Positions 32,681-44,499 of a stretch of DNA of 64,000 nucleotides are shown here, one piece after another. Below the pieces are notes generated by a model. It did not search any database and was not told the origin of the DNA. It was given only the letters and a program-made list of their open reading frames with translations. Position 1 is the first letter of the stretch; each line of letters opens with the position of its first letter. This DNA comes from Strongyloides papillosus (lineage: Eukaryota > Nematoda > Chromadorea > Rhabditida > Strongyloididae). The DNA is taken from assembly GCA_005656395.1 (NCBI GenBank), contig SRSI01000073.1, positions 682,001-746,000 on the forward strand, given 5' to 3'. The position numbers and the translations under genes are program-made.

Positions 32681-33116
32681 AATGACCTAAAAAGGTGTTT
32701 TTTAAAGATAACTTAGTTAATTACGTTTTAAAAGTTTTAGAACTCATTTTCCCTCTGAAATTAAGAAAAAACACATATTTCGACTATTTATTTATAAAAA
32801 TATATTTAATTTGTAGAGAGTGATAACAATGGTAAAAATTTATATATATCGTAACAAAATAGTATAACAAATAAAAAACCCTCAGAGAATGATATTTTGT
32901 AAGTCTTTAACAAAAATATTCATAAAACATAACTGATAATGCTTTTATTTAACAAGAAAATGTTTAAATACCTTAGTTATCTAATGTACTTGTTTAAGAG
33001 TGTATGTACAAACCCAGATAAACTAGCATAAAAATTATGAGGAAATGAAATAAGTTTAGTTAAGGGTCATTCGTTTAGATTAACGAATTTAATGTAAATT
33101 CAATTTCTCGACCTAT

Positions 33117-33455
33117 TATAAGGAAAATAATCTTCATACAGGCACAATTTACGGTTCAGTAGCCGATCTCGGAGTTCTTTCGAAATTCCCTAATTTATAT
33201 GGACTTCTTAGGACTTCATTTAGAAGCAAGTATGAATGTTTTGGCCAATGCAGGTATACAGATGCCATTTTGGAGAGGCAAAAACAAATGTGTAACTTTT
33301 ATACTCACTAAGTGAGACTTTTAGGATCTTTGGATAGGAACTATCATTAAGACAGGCTTCTGCAAAAAGTGGTTCCTCAGGTGGTGGAGATGACCACTTA
33401 TGGAATTTGTTTTATCTTTAGAGTGAGTTCTGTAGTTCCACAGCTGTTAAAATAG
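33117..33455 (+). pseudogene. Decayed unknown gene, 113 codons with two stops
   Basis: Markedly richer in G+C than its surroundings. One frame reads NNLHTGTIYGSVADLGVLSK, then ECFGQCRYTDAILERQKQMC, TAA, RLLGSLDRNYH, TAA, RLLQKVVPQVVEMTTYGICF and ends QLLK plus TAG. Codon-like composition persists across both stops, which suggests a former exon or mobile-element gene. No family recognised. Confidence 0.35.
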
Positions 33456-33574
33456 AGACTGTCAATCGAGCAAGGTTAAATGAGTAAAATATATTCTAGA
33501 TAGTTTTATGTTGCCAATTGATTCAATAGATCAACTTCTGATACCTTAGGGTACATTTCTAGAGAATAAAGATA

Positions 33575-34521
33575 CACAGAAAAAAAAAGTGGGAAAAATT
33601 TTACAAATCTATCTGAAATGCAAAAAAATTTCCCACCTATTAAAAAAATCAACATTTATTCAAATTTTAAAATTACCGAGCGACAGCAAAAATATTTTAA
33701 ACGATGAAAAATATTTTTGTGTCGCAGAATTTTGCTAATTTTTTACAAAATTATATATGTTTTATATTTTAAATAATGTAACTTTTATTTAATCTTAATG
33801 TTTTTGATATAATGCTGGTAAAACCTAATTTTTTTCTAATATACTTGAAACATGTTATTAGAACTCAATTTCGTGTAAAGTTGTTAAGTTTTAACAAACA
33901 TTATTGTCCTAAACAATTCACTAGCAACAATTAATATAAAAAATTCATAGTAATAATAACAAAAAGCCAAAAATTATTATTTAATCACACAAAGCATTAA
34001 TAATTAAAAATATTATTTTAGTATTTGTTTTCATATTAAGTTTAAATATGTAGAAGTTATTTTTAACTATAGATATAAATCCATATAATATCATAACTTT
34101 TTATAGATTTAATTTTCTAAATAGAACCATTAAAGTCATACAAAAACTTTTCGGCCTTCAGAAGAGTGTAATTTTATAATAAAAAATGTAATTATTAATA
34201 ACTCAAACTATTAAAACTTATTAATAAAAATATTTTCGTATGTTCAGAATTGCTTTTTATAAAAGCATTTATAATCTTACATAAAATTAAATTCTAATTA
34301 AATATTTAAAAAAGTATTGTAGAAGACAATCTAAGTTTTAAAATAACAATAATATAGTAAAAAATTGAAACATATTTCAATAACTACTTAATTATTGCTT
34401 TAATTTTTATGTACGATATAGTTGCGATAAAATTAGTCGCAATTCAAGAAAATTCAAATTTTAATAGGTGGGAAAAATTCATTACATTTTACGCAAAAAT
34501 GCTTCCCACTTTTTTTGTGTG
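33575..34521. mobile_element. Non-autonomous Tc1/mariner-type element, copy 2 (complete)
   Basis: 947 bp, flanked by TA on both sides (33573-33574 and 34522-34523). Ends are inverted: the left starts CACAGAAAAAAAAAGTGGGA, and the right end, read on the minus strand, starts CACACAAAAAAAGTGGGAAG. The similarity extends about 60 bp inward to TTTCCCACCTATTAAAA on both sides. No transposase frame. The TA duplication and end structure place it with Tc1/mariner. Closely related to the copy interrupted by the LTR retrotransposon at 10175-16699. Confidence 0.85.
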
Positions 34522-34582
34522 TAGAAATTCTGAAAACGTGCATAATTTTTGTGATGTATGTTTTTCAAATTAGTATAAAAAT

Positions 34583-34690
34583 TTATTTTAAGTCATCTGA
34601 TTTTCTGACTGACTTCTAGACATATACAAGAGGTTTCAAAAGTATAAATTTTTTATGTGACTATTCTTACAAAAGTACAAATATTACTCT
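34583..34690. repeat. Duplicated segment, copy 2
   Basis: Counterpart of 31037-31140. It lies just beyond the right end of the non-autonomous element. Confidence 0.5.
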
Positions 34691-36867
34691 TTATCGAATG
34701 TCACATTTAACTGTTAATTTCTAAGCCTCTTTGTTACATGTATAGATTACCTTGAATCTGGGAAAATCACTATTATGAGTTTTGCTTCTATTTTTAGCTA
34801 TTTCTAGAAAATTCCTTTATTTAGCATATAAGATATCAGTTCTCAGATAGTAATTTACTTCAAAATTGTGTCATTGTTTTGTATATCATCATATCATTAA
34901 ATTATCTTATTCTATATTTCAGGTGTTAAGTCATCTACCTTACTTTCGATAATTATCCTATTCTTGCTAGAAGCTCACAGATCTGATAACTATAAGGTTT
35001 TATAATATGTTTAATTGTATTATTTTCTTCTTTAGAAGGCCTTAATTAGGTGTATTTAGCTATAGGCATACGTTACTCAGTTAATTTATCTTTAATCTGT
35101 TGTGGTAAATAAAGACTACTGTTTATCTCGTGCATCATTCCACTAAAAACAAAAATCTTTAAATTTCTACTTACTAATAAAGTGCCGTTTTATACAAAAT
35201 ATATTTCAAGATCATTCTTGAAAATCAATGACAAGTAAATTTATAGATCCAATAAATTTCATGTACTTTGTTCAATGTTCGAACAAATATTTATAACATT
35301 TAAATATTTTAATGATAAATTAAAAGAAAATATTGAAATAATATATCTTATTAATTAATTATTTTATAAAATTAAATGTTTATTGCTTTTTTTGTTAATC
35401 TTATTTAAATTTTTGAATATCTAAAATTATTTTTTGGTGTTTTCTAATTTCTACTCCCTCATAACAAACTATTTTTACTCTTTAATTTTTAATCATGCAA
35501 TCATTTATTTTTTTTTTCAATACTTAAGACAAAACACGATGTTATAAAATATTGAAAATTTAAATGTCCTAAGAAATTTAGGTTTATAACAATCATTAAA
35601 TGATGTTATTAAATATAAAATGATTAATTGTGTTAAAAAAAGTAATTTTTAATGTCATAATCATCAAGATAAATATTGGTTCAAACAAATATAAATGCCT
35701 TTATTTAAACTATAATCACTGTTACATTTAAAACTTTATATTTCTATAAATACACTGGAAACTTATTAAATATATTTTTTTATTCCGTTAATTATTAATG
35801 GCCTATATTATTTGATATTCTTTTTGGTTTATTATTAAATATTTTTAATTCCTTTTAATTATAAGCTATTAAATTAACATATAATATTAATTTATTATTA
35901 ACAATAAAAAAAATAATATTTCGGAACAGACGATGAATAATTTAAGGAAGTTAAAAATTTATTATATAAAAAGTTATTTCTTTAAATTCAAAGCATTTAT
36001 TTAAATTACATTCATTGAAACTCAGTATTTAGGACATTACTGGAGGATTTTATAGGAACTTTAGAAAAAGATCGAACATCTAACTATTAGAATAATTATA
36101 ATTATGATGGCATTTCAAATTAAAAACAGAAGATGAAGAAAAGTAATTAATAAACTATTCATAAACTTCTATTATATTAGTTCTCTTTAGAATCTAAAAA
36201 GAATTGTTTTCGTAATTAAACTGAATAAAATATACTGTAAACGTTTAAATTTTGTCATTTTACGTGTAAAATAGCAATTATTATATAATTAAAAAATTTT
36301 TTTAATATTATTTTTTTGTTTACAAGAATATAAAATAGCATCTTTTGATTATGTCCTTTTGTAAATATCGCTTTTGTTGTTATAAATTTACGTAAAATCA
36401 AAAGGTTACTGAGATTATGTTTTTTTAAAATTACCTTATCATCAAAAATATCGTTTTTACTTAACGTTCACAAATAATTCTTTAATCTCCTAATTATCAA
36501 TGTCACATAAATTTAATTTACCAATTTTCTTTTATTAATACACTTTTTAGTTTTCCATACATGTATTATTTTTTTAAAAAGGATAAGAAAACTTTTTATA
36601 ATAGACAAGTGATATCACTGAAATTGGATTCATTTTCCAATTACACCTAATGAAATTTAACATATAAATGTTATAAGGTTTTTAATCTTATAAAAATATA
36701 TTATAAATTTGTTTAGAAAATTATTTTTTTTTCATTGAAAAATTAGAGGTGAATTGAGAATTTCAAGTATAAACTACTTATAAAAGAAATTTATATATTA
36801 TTGTCGTTATTATGTTCGTTAAAGTTTCATTCTTTTTTATTTTTTAGATTTTTAATTACTTCATAAA
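34691..36867. other. A+T-rich intergenic stretch, no gene seen
   Basis: Low-complexity with many T and A runs. The right end is the promoter side of the first chemoreceptor gene. Confidence 0.35.
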
Positions 36868-37830
36868 ATGAATGAAAAATCATTTTATGTTTTTATTGAT
36901 ATTAATACTATGGTAATATTTTTGTTAGTTCAAATTCCTGTTATAACATCGCTTATCTCGTTGAAACATCAAAAAAAATGGCATCTACATTTCCGCTTTA
37001 ATTTACTTTTGACAATAATTGTTATTGAATTTAACGCAATATTAGAAACTTGTACATGTATCTTAAACATTAACTTTGGAAATCAAGTACGGTACACGGC
37101 ACCATACCCATGGAATAGAGTTTTTATGTTTTGCCGTGAATGGCAATTAAACATGAATAATTTCTATCGTTACACTCAATGGGCAATAATCATCGAAAGA
37201 TTGATCTCAACAATATTTATTGATACTTATGAGAAAATTCAATTGAAAATATATCCATTAATTGTTGTATTTTTTGTTACAGTAGCTACATATATAACTG
37301 TAATGATACCGAAGTTTCTTAATTTTTTTAGTGATAGACACATTATGTATATATTTATAGATATTCCGGTATGCATAATCTTTTATATGTTATATATCAA
37401 AAACAAAAAACTTAAATTTAACAAAGAAAATATTGAAAAGTCATTATCAAATAAATTTCAAGTTAATGAAAATATTTTCATAATGTGGATGTTTTTTCCT
37501 ATCATAACGCTCCATATTATCCAACAGTTTTTACTTCATTTATTTGCTATTCTTGTAAGATTTATGGATATAACAATGGATGAATATTTTATAATTATTT
37601 ACAACATAAGAATTTACATCTTCTCTGTTACACTCTTAGCCATTACATTTATTAAAAAATTAAGAAAACATTTTGATAGCAAAAACATAGTTTTACAGCA
37701 AAAAAAGCGATTTGCCATTAGAGGATATAAAATTAATCCTATATTCTTAGAAAGCACCTTTAAGACAAAAAATATGAACGGAAACGATACAAAAATGTAT
37801 TTTGAAATCTTTAAAAATGAATGGAAATAA
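36868..37830 (+). CDS. Seven-transmembrane chemoreceptor, Sra/Sre-superfamily-like (1)
   Basis: Single exon, 320 residues, about seven hydrophobic segments (first TMVIFLLVQIPVITSLISL). Motifs shared with nematode Sra-superfamily receptors (Sra, Srab, Sre): FYRYTQWAIIIERLISTI at the end of TM3, TYEKI after it, and SLSNKFQVNENIFIMW between TM5 and TM6. Expected at the cilia of sensory neurons. Tandem paralogue of the next gene, 417 nt downstream on the same strand. Confidence 0.8.
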   Translation: MNEKSFYVFIDINTMVIFLLVQIPVITSLISLKHQKKWHLHFRFNLLLTIIVIEFNAILETCTCILNINFGNQVRYTAPYPWNRVFMFCREWQLNMNNFYRYTQWAIIIERLISTIFIDTYEKIQLKIYPLIVVFFVTVATYITVMIPKFLNFFSDRHIMYIFIDIPVCIIFYMLYIKNKKLKFNKENIEKSLSNKFQVNENIFIMWMFFPIITLHIIQQFLLHLFAILVRFMDITMDEYFIIIYNIRIYIFSVTLLAITFIKKLRKHFDSKNIVLQQKKRFAIRGYKINPIFLESTFKTKNMNGNDTKMYFEIFKNEWK

Positions 37831-38247
37831 ATTTTTTAATCTATGAATGGTAATTTGTATTTTTCTTAATGTTATTTATAATAAATATTATTTAATTCAT
37901 ATTTTCTATTTCATTCATCTTATCATTTGTTATTCCTTACTACTTTAATCTAGATGCTAATTCATAACGGGGCGTATGTTTGTTTTAACATCAAGTAATA
38001 TAATAGCATTATTATAAATAACAAAAGTTGATAATTCCAAGTTAATAACAAAGCCTTAAAAATAACTTTTTTTTCAAATTTATATCATTAATTTTTAAAA
38101 CTCATTAAGAAAAATAAAATTTTAATTAGCTCCCAATATACTTTATTAAGTTTGGCATTTTAACTTGAGTCATTATAATGAATGTATATATACTTTTATT
38201 ACTCTATCAAATGGTACATAATTTGAAATTATAATTATTTTTCTACA

Positions 38248-39177
38248 ATGGAGACTAGTGATATATTTATGACAATATTTGATTTTTTATCTATTCTTGG
38301 GTTTCTTCTTACTAATATATTAGTACTTTTTGCCTTGAAAGTTGTTAAAAAAAAAGTTGAATGGCATATTCATTTTCGATCTATTATTTATATTGGTCTT
38401 TTTTCATTATGTGCATCTTCAATTATTAATTTTGGACTTGGAATGATAAACGTTCGTTTTAATAATAATGTATATGAAAATTTATCAGATGAGTGGGAGT
38501 CTGCATATAACTGGATTTTACATTGTGCATTGTATTTTAATCATTTTTATCGTTACGTTCAATGGAGTATATGTCTTGAGAGATTAGTTGCTACAATAAA
38601 AATAAAAACGTATGAAAAATTTGTTATAAGATGTTTTTGGTTATTTGCTTTTATCGTTATTGGGGTCGTAAGTTACTTTACACTGCAAATAATGTATTGG
38701 ACAAATATGGTAAGAAAAAGACACTTTATTTTCATATTTTTGGATATTCCTATTTATATCACTTTTACTATATTATGGTACACAAACAGAAAAATGGCAA
38801 AAAACCAAAAATTTATCATTAAAACACTATCACAAAAATATCAAGTTCGTGAGAATCGTTTTATTTTTTGGTTATACATTCCAATTATAACAATTTACAT
38901 GATTCAACAAATGATGTTTCATCTTTTCGCTTTTAAATTACAAACTGAAAAAAATTTAAATAAATATTTTATTATATTATATGGTGGGAGGACATTTATA
39001 TTGTTATCACATCTTGTACCTATTATCTTTGTAAAATCACTCCATAATTGGTATTTGAAGCTAAAGAAAAATTCAAACCAGATTAACGAAACCGATAAAG
39101 ATAATAGGCCTAAGACAAACTCAATTCAAGTCGGTGAAGCTTACTTCAACATGCTTCATAATGCTTGGAATTCATAA
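38248..39177 (+). CDS. Seven-transmembrane chemoreceptor, Sra/Sre-superfamily-like (2)
   Basis: Single exon, 309 residues. Same signature order as its neighbour: WHIHFRS after TM1, FYRYVQWSICLERLVATI, TYEKF, then TLSQKYQVRENRFIFW. Both end with a short cytoplasmic tail containing FxxxxNxW (FNMLHNAWNS here, FEIFKNEWK in copy 1). Clear tandem duplication, now strongly diverged. Its stop codon is 57 bp from that of the convergent receptor gene on the other strand. Confidence 0.8.
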   Translation: METSDIFMTIFDFLSILGFLLTNILVLFALKVVKKKVEWHIHFRSIIYIGLFSLCASSIINFGLGMINVRFNNNVYENLSDEWESAYNWILHCALYFNHFYRYVQWSICLERLVATIKIKTYEKFVIRCFWLFAFIVIGVVSYFTLQIMYWTNMVRKRHFIFIFLDIPIYITFTILWYTNRKMAKNQKFIIKTLSQKYQVRENRFIFWLYIPIITIYMIQQMMFHLFAFKLQTEKNLNKYFIILYGGRTFILLSHLVPIIFVKSLHNWYLKLKKNSNQINETDKDNRPKTNSIQVGEAYFNMLHNAWNS

Positions 39178-39234
39178 AATAATATTATTAGGACTTTGAA
39201 TGAATAAAAATAAAAGAAATAGTAGTGAATAATT

Positions 39235-40364
39235 TTATTGTGGAAGTTTTATCTGTTGTCTTTTAGATGTTACATGATGTGTATTAAAAAACGCTGTTTT
39301 TGTATCATTATTATCATTAATTTTCCTACATAAAATTGCATTTACTAACTTTAATCTTATTTTCTTATTAAAATATATCATTGCATAGGGACTGAAAAAA
39401 AAGTTAATGTGCATTACCCATGGCTTAATTCCTTGTGATATATGATAAATACTATTGTCATTAGGATAAAGTATAGGTTTCCATGCCTGGAGAATATTAA
39501 ATAATAAAAAGAGCAATTGTTTTACCGTTAGACATATGACAAATAAATTCATACTCCTTCCATTTTTATTTTGAATACTTTGTGAGGCACTGTCAATGAA
39601 TGTAGTTGATTTCTTTTTATTAAATTTTATGTAGGTAAATGCATTTGTAATAACAGCAATTATAGTACAACCTCCGGTAAGGGTTGTTGTGTATAGATGC
39701 CTATTTGATCTATTTAAAAACAACGAACGTGATTGATAAGTTCCAGTACTTTTATTTTCTGTATACATAATCTCATCCTTATCAATGATGTAATTGCCAT
39801 AATAAATTGGACTACATAAGATTACCGTACCACATAAAAATACCGTTAAAGCATGTGAAATATAAAAGCATTTCTCCTGTACCTAAACTTTAAGCTTTAT
39901 TACCAATTAACAAAACATACCATTTTGTTAGACAAAGGAAAGTAAACTGCAAAAAATCTTATGAGACTTAAATAAAAAGAATATGTCGCTTGGCTAATTA
40001 AACCAAATCCGGACCCATTGATAATTACAGTAAATTGCCATGCTGGAGGAGAGTGAAGAGCAAAGTATTCGACTAACGGTGATATTCTTACTTCATAGAA
40101 AACCAAAAATTGAAGAATATGCCCAAGAATCTCAACAACACCTAATACCATTGTTATTTTATAAAAAACACTTTTGTATAGTGAGTCATTTTTTTGGAAA
40201 AGATAAATAGAATAGATAATAAAAATATACAGTGAATATGATAATAAACTTAATAAAATATGTATAATTAATTCAACATAGGTTATATTTAGATAAACAA
40301 ATGGAAGATATTTACCAACTTTAAGTATAAAATATACTGATTCTGTGGAGTTTCCATTTTCCAT
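39235..40364 (-). CDS. Seven-transmembrane serpentine receptor, Srv/Srg-like
   Basis: Exons 39921-40364 and 39235-39882 (38-nt intron, GTATGT to GTTTAG, phase 0), 363 residues. N-glycosylation sites in the N-terminus (NGNST). TM3 ends YLSLIRFFAVYFPLSNKM, which resembles the RF..I.FP motif of Srv/Srg and related nematode receptors rather than the ERLxAT motif of the two genes on its right flank in the convergent direction. TM7 is FFFSPYAMIYFNKKIR. So this is a different receptor class placed next to the tandem pair. Without the intron the first exon's frame would stop 6 codons later (...VNW), which is why two open frames appear. Confidence 0.75.
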
Positions 40365-41357
40365 GATAAATTAAAATTTTACATAAAAATTTATAAACCA
40401 AAAAATTTACCTTTTATAAAAACTAAAAATATATATATCCTTTAACATTATTTAAATAAATTAAAAATAATTTAAAAATTATAGTTATTAAAAGTTCCTA
40501 GTTATTTTACATAAAATTAATAATCTCATTATAAATAAAAATTAGTATTTTATTGCCTTATCATGCAACTTTCAAAAGCTAAAAGTATAAATGAAGTTTT
40601 TAATATCAAATTTTGTATGAAAAACACGCTGGCTAAAAAATAATTATTTTTCCTAGAAAGCATTAATTAACTATAATAGATTTATTGAATTATCAAATCT
40701 TTATTATGACTTATAAAATATACCCTCTAGAGAGAGGTTTTCAAAAAAATTAAAAATTACTTCTATAATCCATTATTTTTTAAATCACCTGTCAAGCACT
40801 CCTCCAAATTAAAAAGAGATGTTTGATTTTCCGTGTTATTAATAGCCATTAATAAATTATCCTTAAGTTATAACCGTTTTAGTCCGCTACAAATGTCGGG
40901 CACTTTGTTTTACATTATTCATAGTAGATATAACAGTTTCAGGTCAATTAATCATTTGGAAATTATACCTATAAAAAATGCATATTATCATTTCAACGAT
41001 AATCTAATTAAGTAACACAAAAACAGAGTAACAAATAACCATACACTAAAAAACAATTTTATATATTTATTAAATCCTTTTTGATAACACAAAAAAATTA
41101 ATTATTATGTACAAAAGAGTAAACTTAAAATATTAGTTAGTAGTTAGTTAGAAAGAACAATGAAATTTCTAAATTTTATATTAACCGGAAAAAAATTTAG
41201 AATCGCAACTAGTATTATGAAAATGAGTAAATTATTAGTGATAACACAAAAGAGAAAGAAGACCTACACAAATAATGATTATCAATATAATAATTTTTGT
41301 ATACTCTTCCACATTATTAGAAAAAAAAGAAAAACTATAATAATAACAAATTATAAT
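40365..41357. other. Intergenic between receptor gene and AP-2 gene
   Basis: A+T-rich. Short frames here lack support. The right end is the 3' UTR side of the AP-2 gene (its stop is at 41358 on the minus strand). Confidence 0.35.
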
Positions 41358-42987
41358 TTACATTCTAAAACCATTGAAATTTGGGTTCATTCCACTCATC
41401 TGTCCCATTGGTATTTGATGAGAAAATTGTTGTTGTTGCTGTTGATTATGGATTGGTAGACCAAAAGTTTGTTGTAAATTTAGGTGGGATTGTTGTAGAC
41501 ATGCATCCATGTGTTTTGAACCCTCATCAATTATATTTTTTAAGACACCAAAAGCTCCAAGTAACGATAATGAACCAAATCCATGGGTAAGTAGCGAGAA
41601 TCGTGTCAAGGGATTTTGTACACAATCTGATAACACCTGATCTTTCTTAATGCCCTCAATTGGACTATTATCTTTATTAAGCAAGTCGCAAACTAAGTTT
41701 ATAACTATTCTTGTATGTTCAAAGATCTGCTTCAACTTATCAACACCTGTATTTGTCTGCAACTCATTATTTACTAGAAATTGACCAATCTCCTTTGCTG
41801 GGAACTCTTTATCACACATATAATGATAATCTTTAGCTAAATGTACTGCTTCAGCCTCGACAAGTGATGTAAATGCTGTGATTTTCGCTGCCTTTCTCCT
41901 ACCAGCTGGTAATGCAAGATTAACCTGACTCAATGATTGACGAAGCATTTTACCGCCATCCTTACTTTTAGCTTTCCTAAGAATACCACCAAGGATTGAG
42001 GCATTAAGACATTCTGGTGCTAGTATTCTTCTCTGAAGTTCAGCTATCGTAACATGATATTTTGTTGTTGCTGAGAGTAATGATAATCTCCCAGGAACAG
42101 TACAAAATATAGTATTTGGTGTTATATTCAGAGGATTTGAGGTAACTATCTCTGAAGGATTAAATGGATTGTGAGTTGCAACCATCCCATTGGAAAGTTT
42201 AAGGCCATCAATATCACCTTTTGATGATTGATTTTCGAAGGTTGTCTGACCATCACATCCAACACCAGAATCATCAATTTTATCACTACTACTCTCATCA
42301 GATGTATTGGTATTATTCGAATCATTATTTGGATCCTCTTTTTTAACAAACGATTGTTGGGAGATACCAAAGAGATTCTGGTTATACGACCCATATTGAT
42401 ATCCATTATTAAAGTTACTTGGATTGTTGTACCCATTGATATTTTGTAGCAAATTATTAACTTGTGGATAGTATGATCCACCTAACATGTAATTAGATAT
42501 ATCTTGACCAGGCTTGCTCCCATTAACATATGGTGTTGATGAAGCTTGTGGTTGAGCATACCAATTCCCTAGATAATCCGGTGTCTGCCTTCCATTATTA
42601 TCATTACTTTGGGCATTACTTTCTTTGTCATCATCATTATCTCCATTATTTGGTGTTTTCTTAGATGGTGATTCTTGATCATTATCCTCCTTACTACGTC
42701 TTCTTTTCCTATTACTACTTAGATCGCTGTCTTTTTGATTATTTTGAGATGTCCCTTGTTGTGAAACATTGTTTGATGCCATTGAAATATTATAACTACT
42801 TAATGGATCATTCCCGTTACCCATGAACATTGGTTGTCCACCATTAAACATCGAATTTTGCATTTGTAAAAATCCCTAAAAAATGAAATTATAAGTGATC
42901 ATTTAGTGATAAACTTACAGAGAGATCAAAATTTTGTAAACCATTTTGATAGTTATTCTCTTCTCTATATCCTTCTTTTTGTTCCAT
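41358..42987 (-). CDS. aptf: AP-2 family transcription factor
   Basis: Exons 42919-42987 and 41358-42875 (43-nt intron, phase 0), 528 residues. The N-terminal half is Asn/Ser/Gln-rich with a basic run SSNRKRRRSKEDN that may serve nuclear import. The AP-2 domain starts near residue 275: FCTVPGRLSLLSATTKYHVT, AELQRRILAPECLNASILGG, LRKAKSKDGGKMLRQSL, LPAGRRKAAKITAFTSLVEA, EAVHLAKDYHYMC and EFPAKEIGQF. This is the DNA-binding and helix-span-helix dimerisation region of TFAP2 proteins. The tail is Gln-rich. C. elegans has four such genes (aptf-1 to -4), and I cannot say which one this matches. A plus-strand frame at 42228-42449 and others here are shadows. Confidence 0.92.
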
Positions 42988-43129
42988 AATCTTATATATA
43001 ACTTTTAACTTCTACAAAATTGCTATTATAGGTATACAAAAAATGTATGACAGTGGAGAGAGGAATAATAAAGAATTTAATAATATCTCAGAAAACAATT
43101 CACTTTATATATACGTTTATTCAATTGTT

Positions 43130-43330
43130 CAGAGGTGCCTAAGAAACAAATTGTGACAGGTAATAGAATTAGCTTGTAACGCAGCTTTATTTTAGCGTTA
43201 TCTATTATTCACAACCATGACATGAGAATACTCCTGTACTACACGTGTATTTGTTGGAAGACAAAGGAAAACTTCATGTTTGCCGTCATTGGGATCAGCT
43301 GCCGTTTGCCATATCTTCAAGGAATTATTA
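43130..43330. promoter_or_regulatory. G+C-richer island upstream of the AP-2 gene
   Basis: A 200-bp stretch 140-340 bp before the AP-2 start that stands out from the A+T-rich background. It contains the palindrome ACACGTGT (43241-43248, an E-box core CACGTG), CAGCTG near 43297, and GTTTGCCGTCATT / GCCGTTTGCCAT repeats at 43279-43311. No open frame. Likely a promoter or enhancer. Confidence 0.4.
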
Positions 43331-44499
43331 TCATTTATAAACATATTTAATAACTTGGAGGATTGTTTTAATAATTTTTGAGATAAACATTGATATTATT
43401 TGATATGGGAAAGCTTTTGATGCAGAACTTCTAGCGTAATATTATTTTTTTCAGATGTTTCTTTTTTCATCAATTTCTTTTACATAAAGTTTTATTAATC
43501 TATCTTTAGGATAATTGAGAAAATTTCATAACAAATATGTTTGTTTTTGACTGGAAATTTTAATCAAAAACAAATGAAAAAAAAACTTTATGAGACACAA
43601 AATGATGACTCCAACAGAGATACTTGTACGAATTTTTTCTTAGCCAAATTATAAGTTAACATGCACTTTATCTTGTTTGTCTATTTTTTTCTCACATTAG
43701 TAGAACATGAAAACAATAAATTTTTAATATATAAGTCCAGAAAAAATAATTAATTTATTTTCTAAGCTTAAAATAGATTAAAAAGGAAATGTTTGGTTGT
43801 TTTTGTACTTATTGAAATTTAATTGACGAATTTGTATATTTCAAAAACTGAATGTAAATATTTTATCATTTTTTTGCAGATATTAAAGATATCATAAATA
43901 AAAAGAAGATTAACTTATTATGATAATGAGAAAAAAATTATTAGTTTTATTGAAATAATAAAAAAGAATATACATATAAGGGATTATGTGTTAAAAAATT
44001 ATTTGATTACATATTTAATATTTTTTATCTATTTTTAAGTAGCATTTAGCTTCTTCCATACTACTTCCTGATACATCATTTTAAATCAAAAAATGATATA
44101 CATAGTATTAGGAAAAAAATATACTCCCTCAAGAAAGTTAATCTTTTCAAAACAATTTCTAATAAAACTTCAAAGCGCGTACTTTAAGGCATTAAATGCA
44201 TAACTTTAATCATCATTTCCTTATCAATTTATTTTCAATCAAAAATAAATTACAATATAAAAATCTTAAAAAACAAAATAAATTTAAAATGCTTCCTTTT
44301 TTATAAGTAGAAGGTTTTATTTTGTTAGATGTGAACTATTTTATGAATTCTTATAAAATAAATAAAAAACAATCACCAACTATTCTTTATATAATTAAAT
44401 TTTCATTAAAAAAAAAGTTAGTAGAAGAACTACGATGTTATATTAAATATAATTAAAGTAGCGTCGTATTTTTTTTGAATTTATATAAATAATTTATCG
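43331..44499. other. Intergenic, no gene seen
   Basis: A+T-rich. Includes the 3' side of the SIKE-family gene. Confidence 0.35.

Noticed and set aside
41160..41459. 99-codon plus-strand frame overlapping the AP-2 gene end
   Set aside because: Lies opposite the AP-2 coding end and its 3' region; composition explained by antisense.
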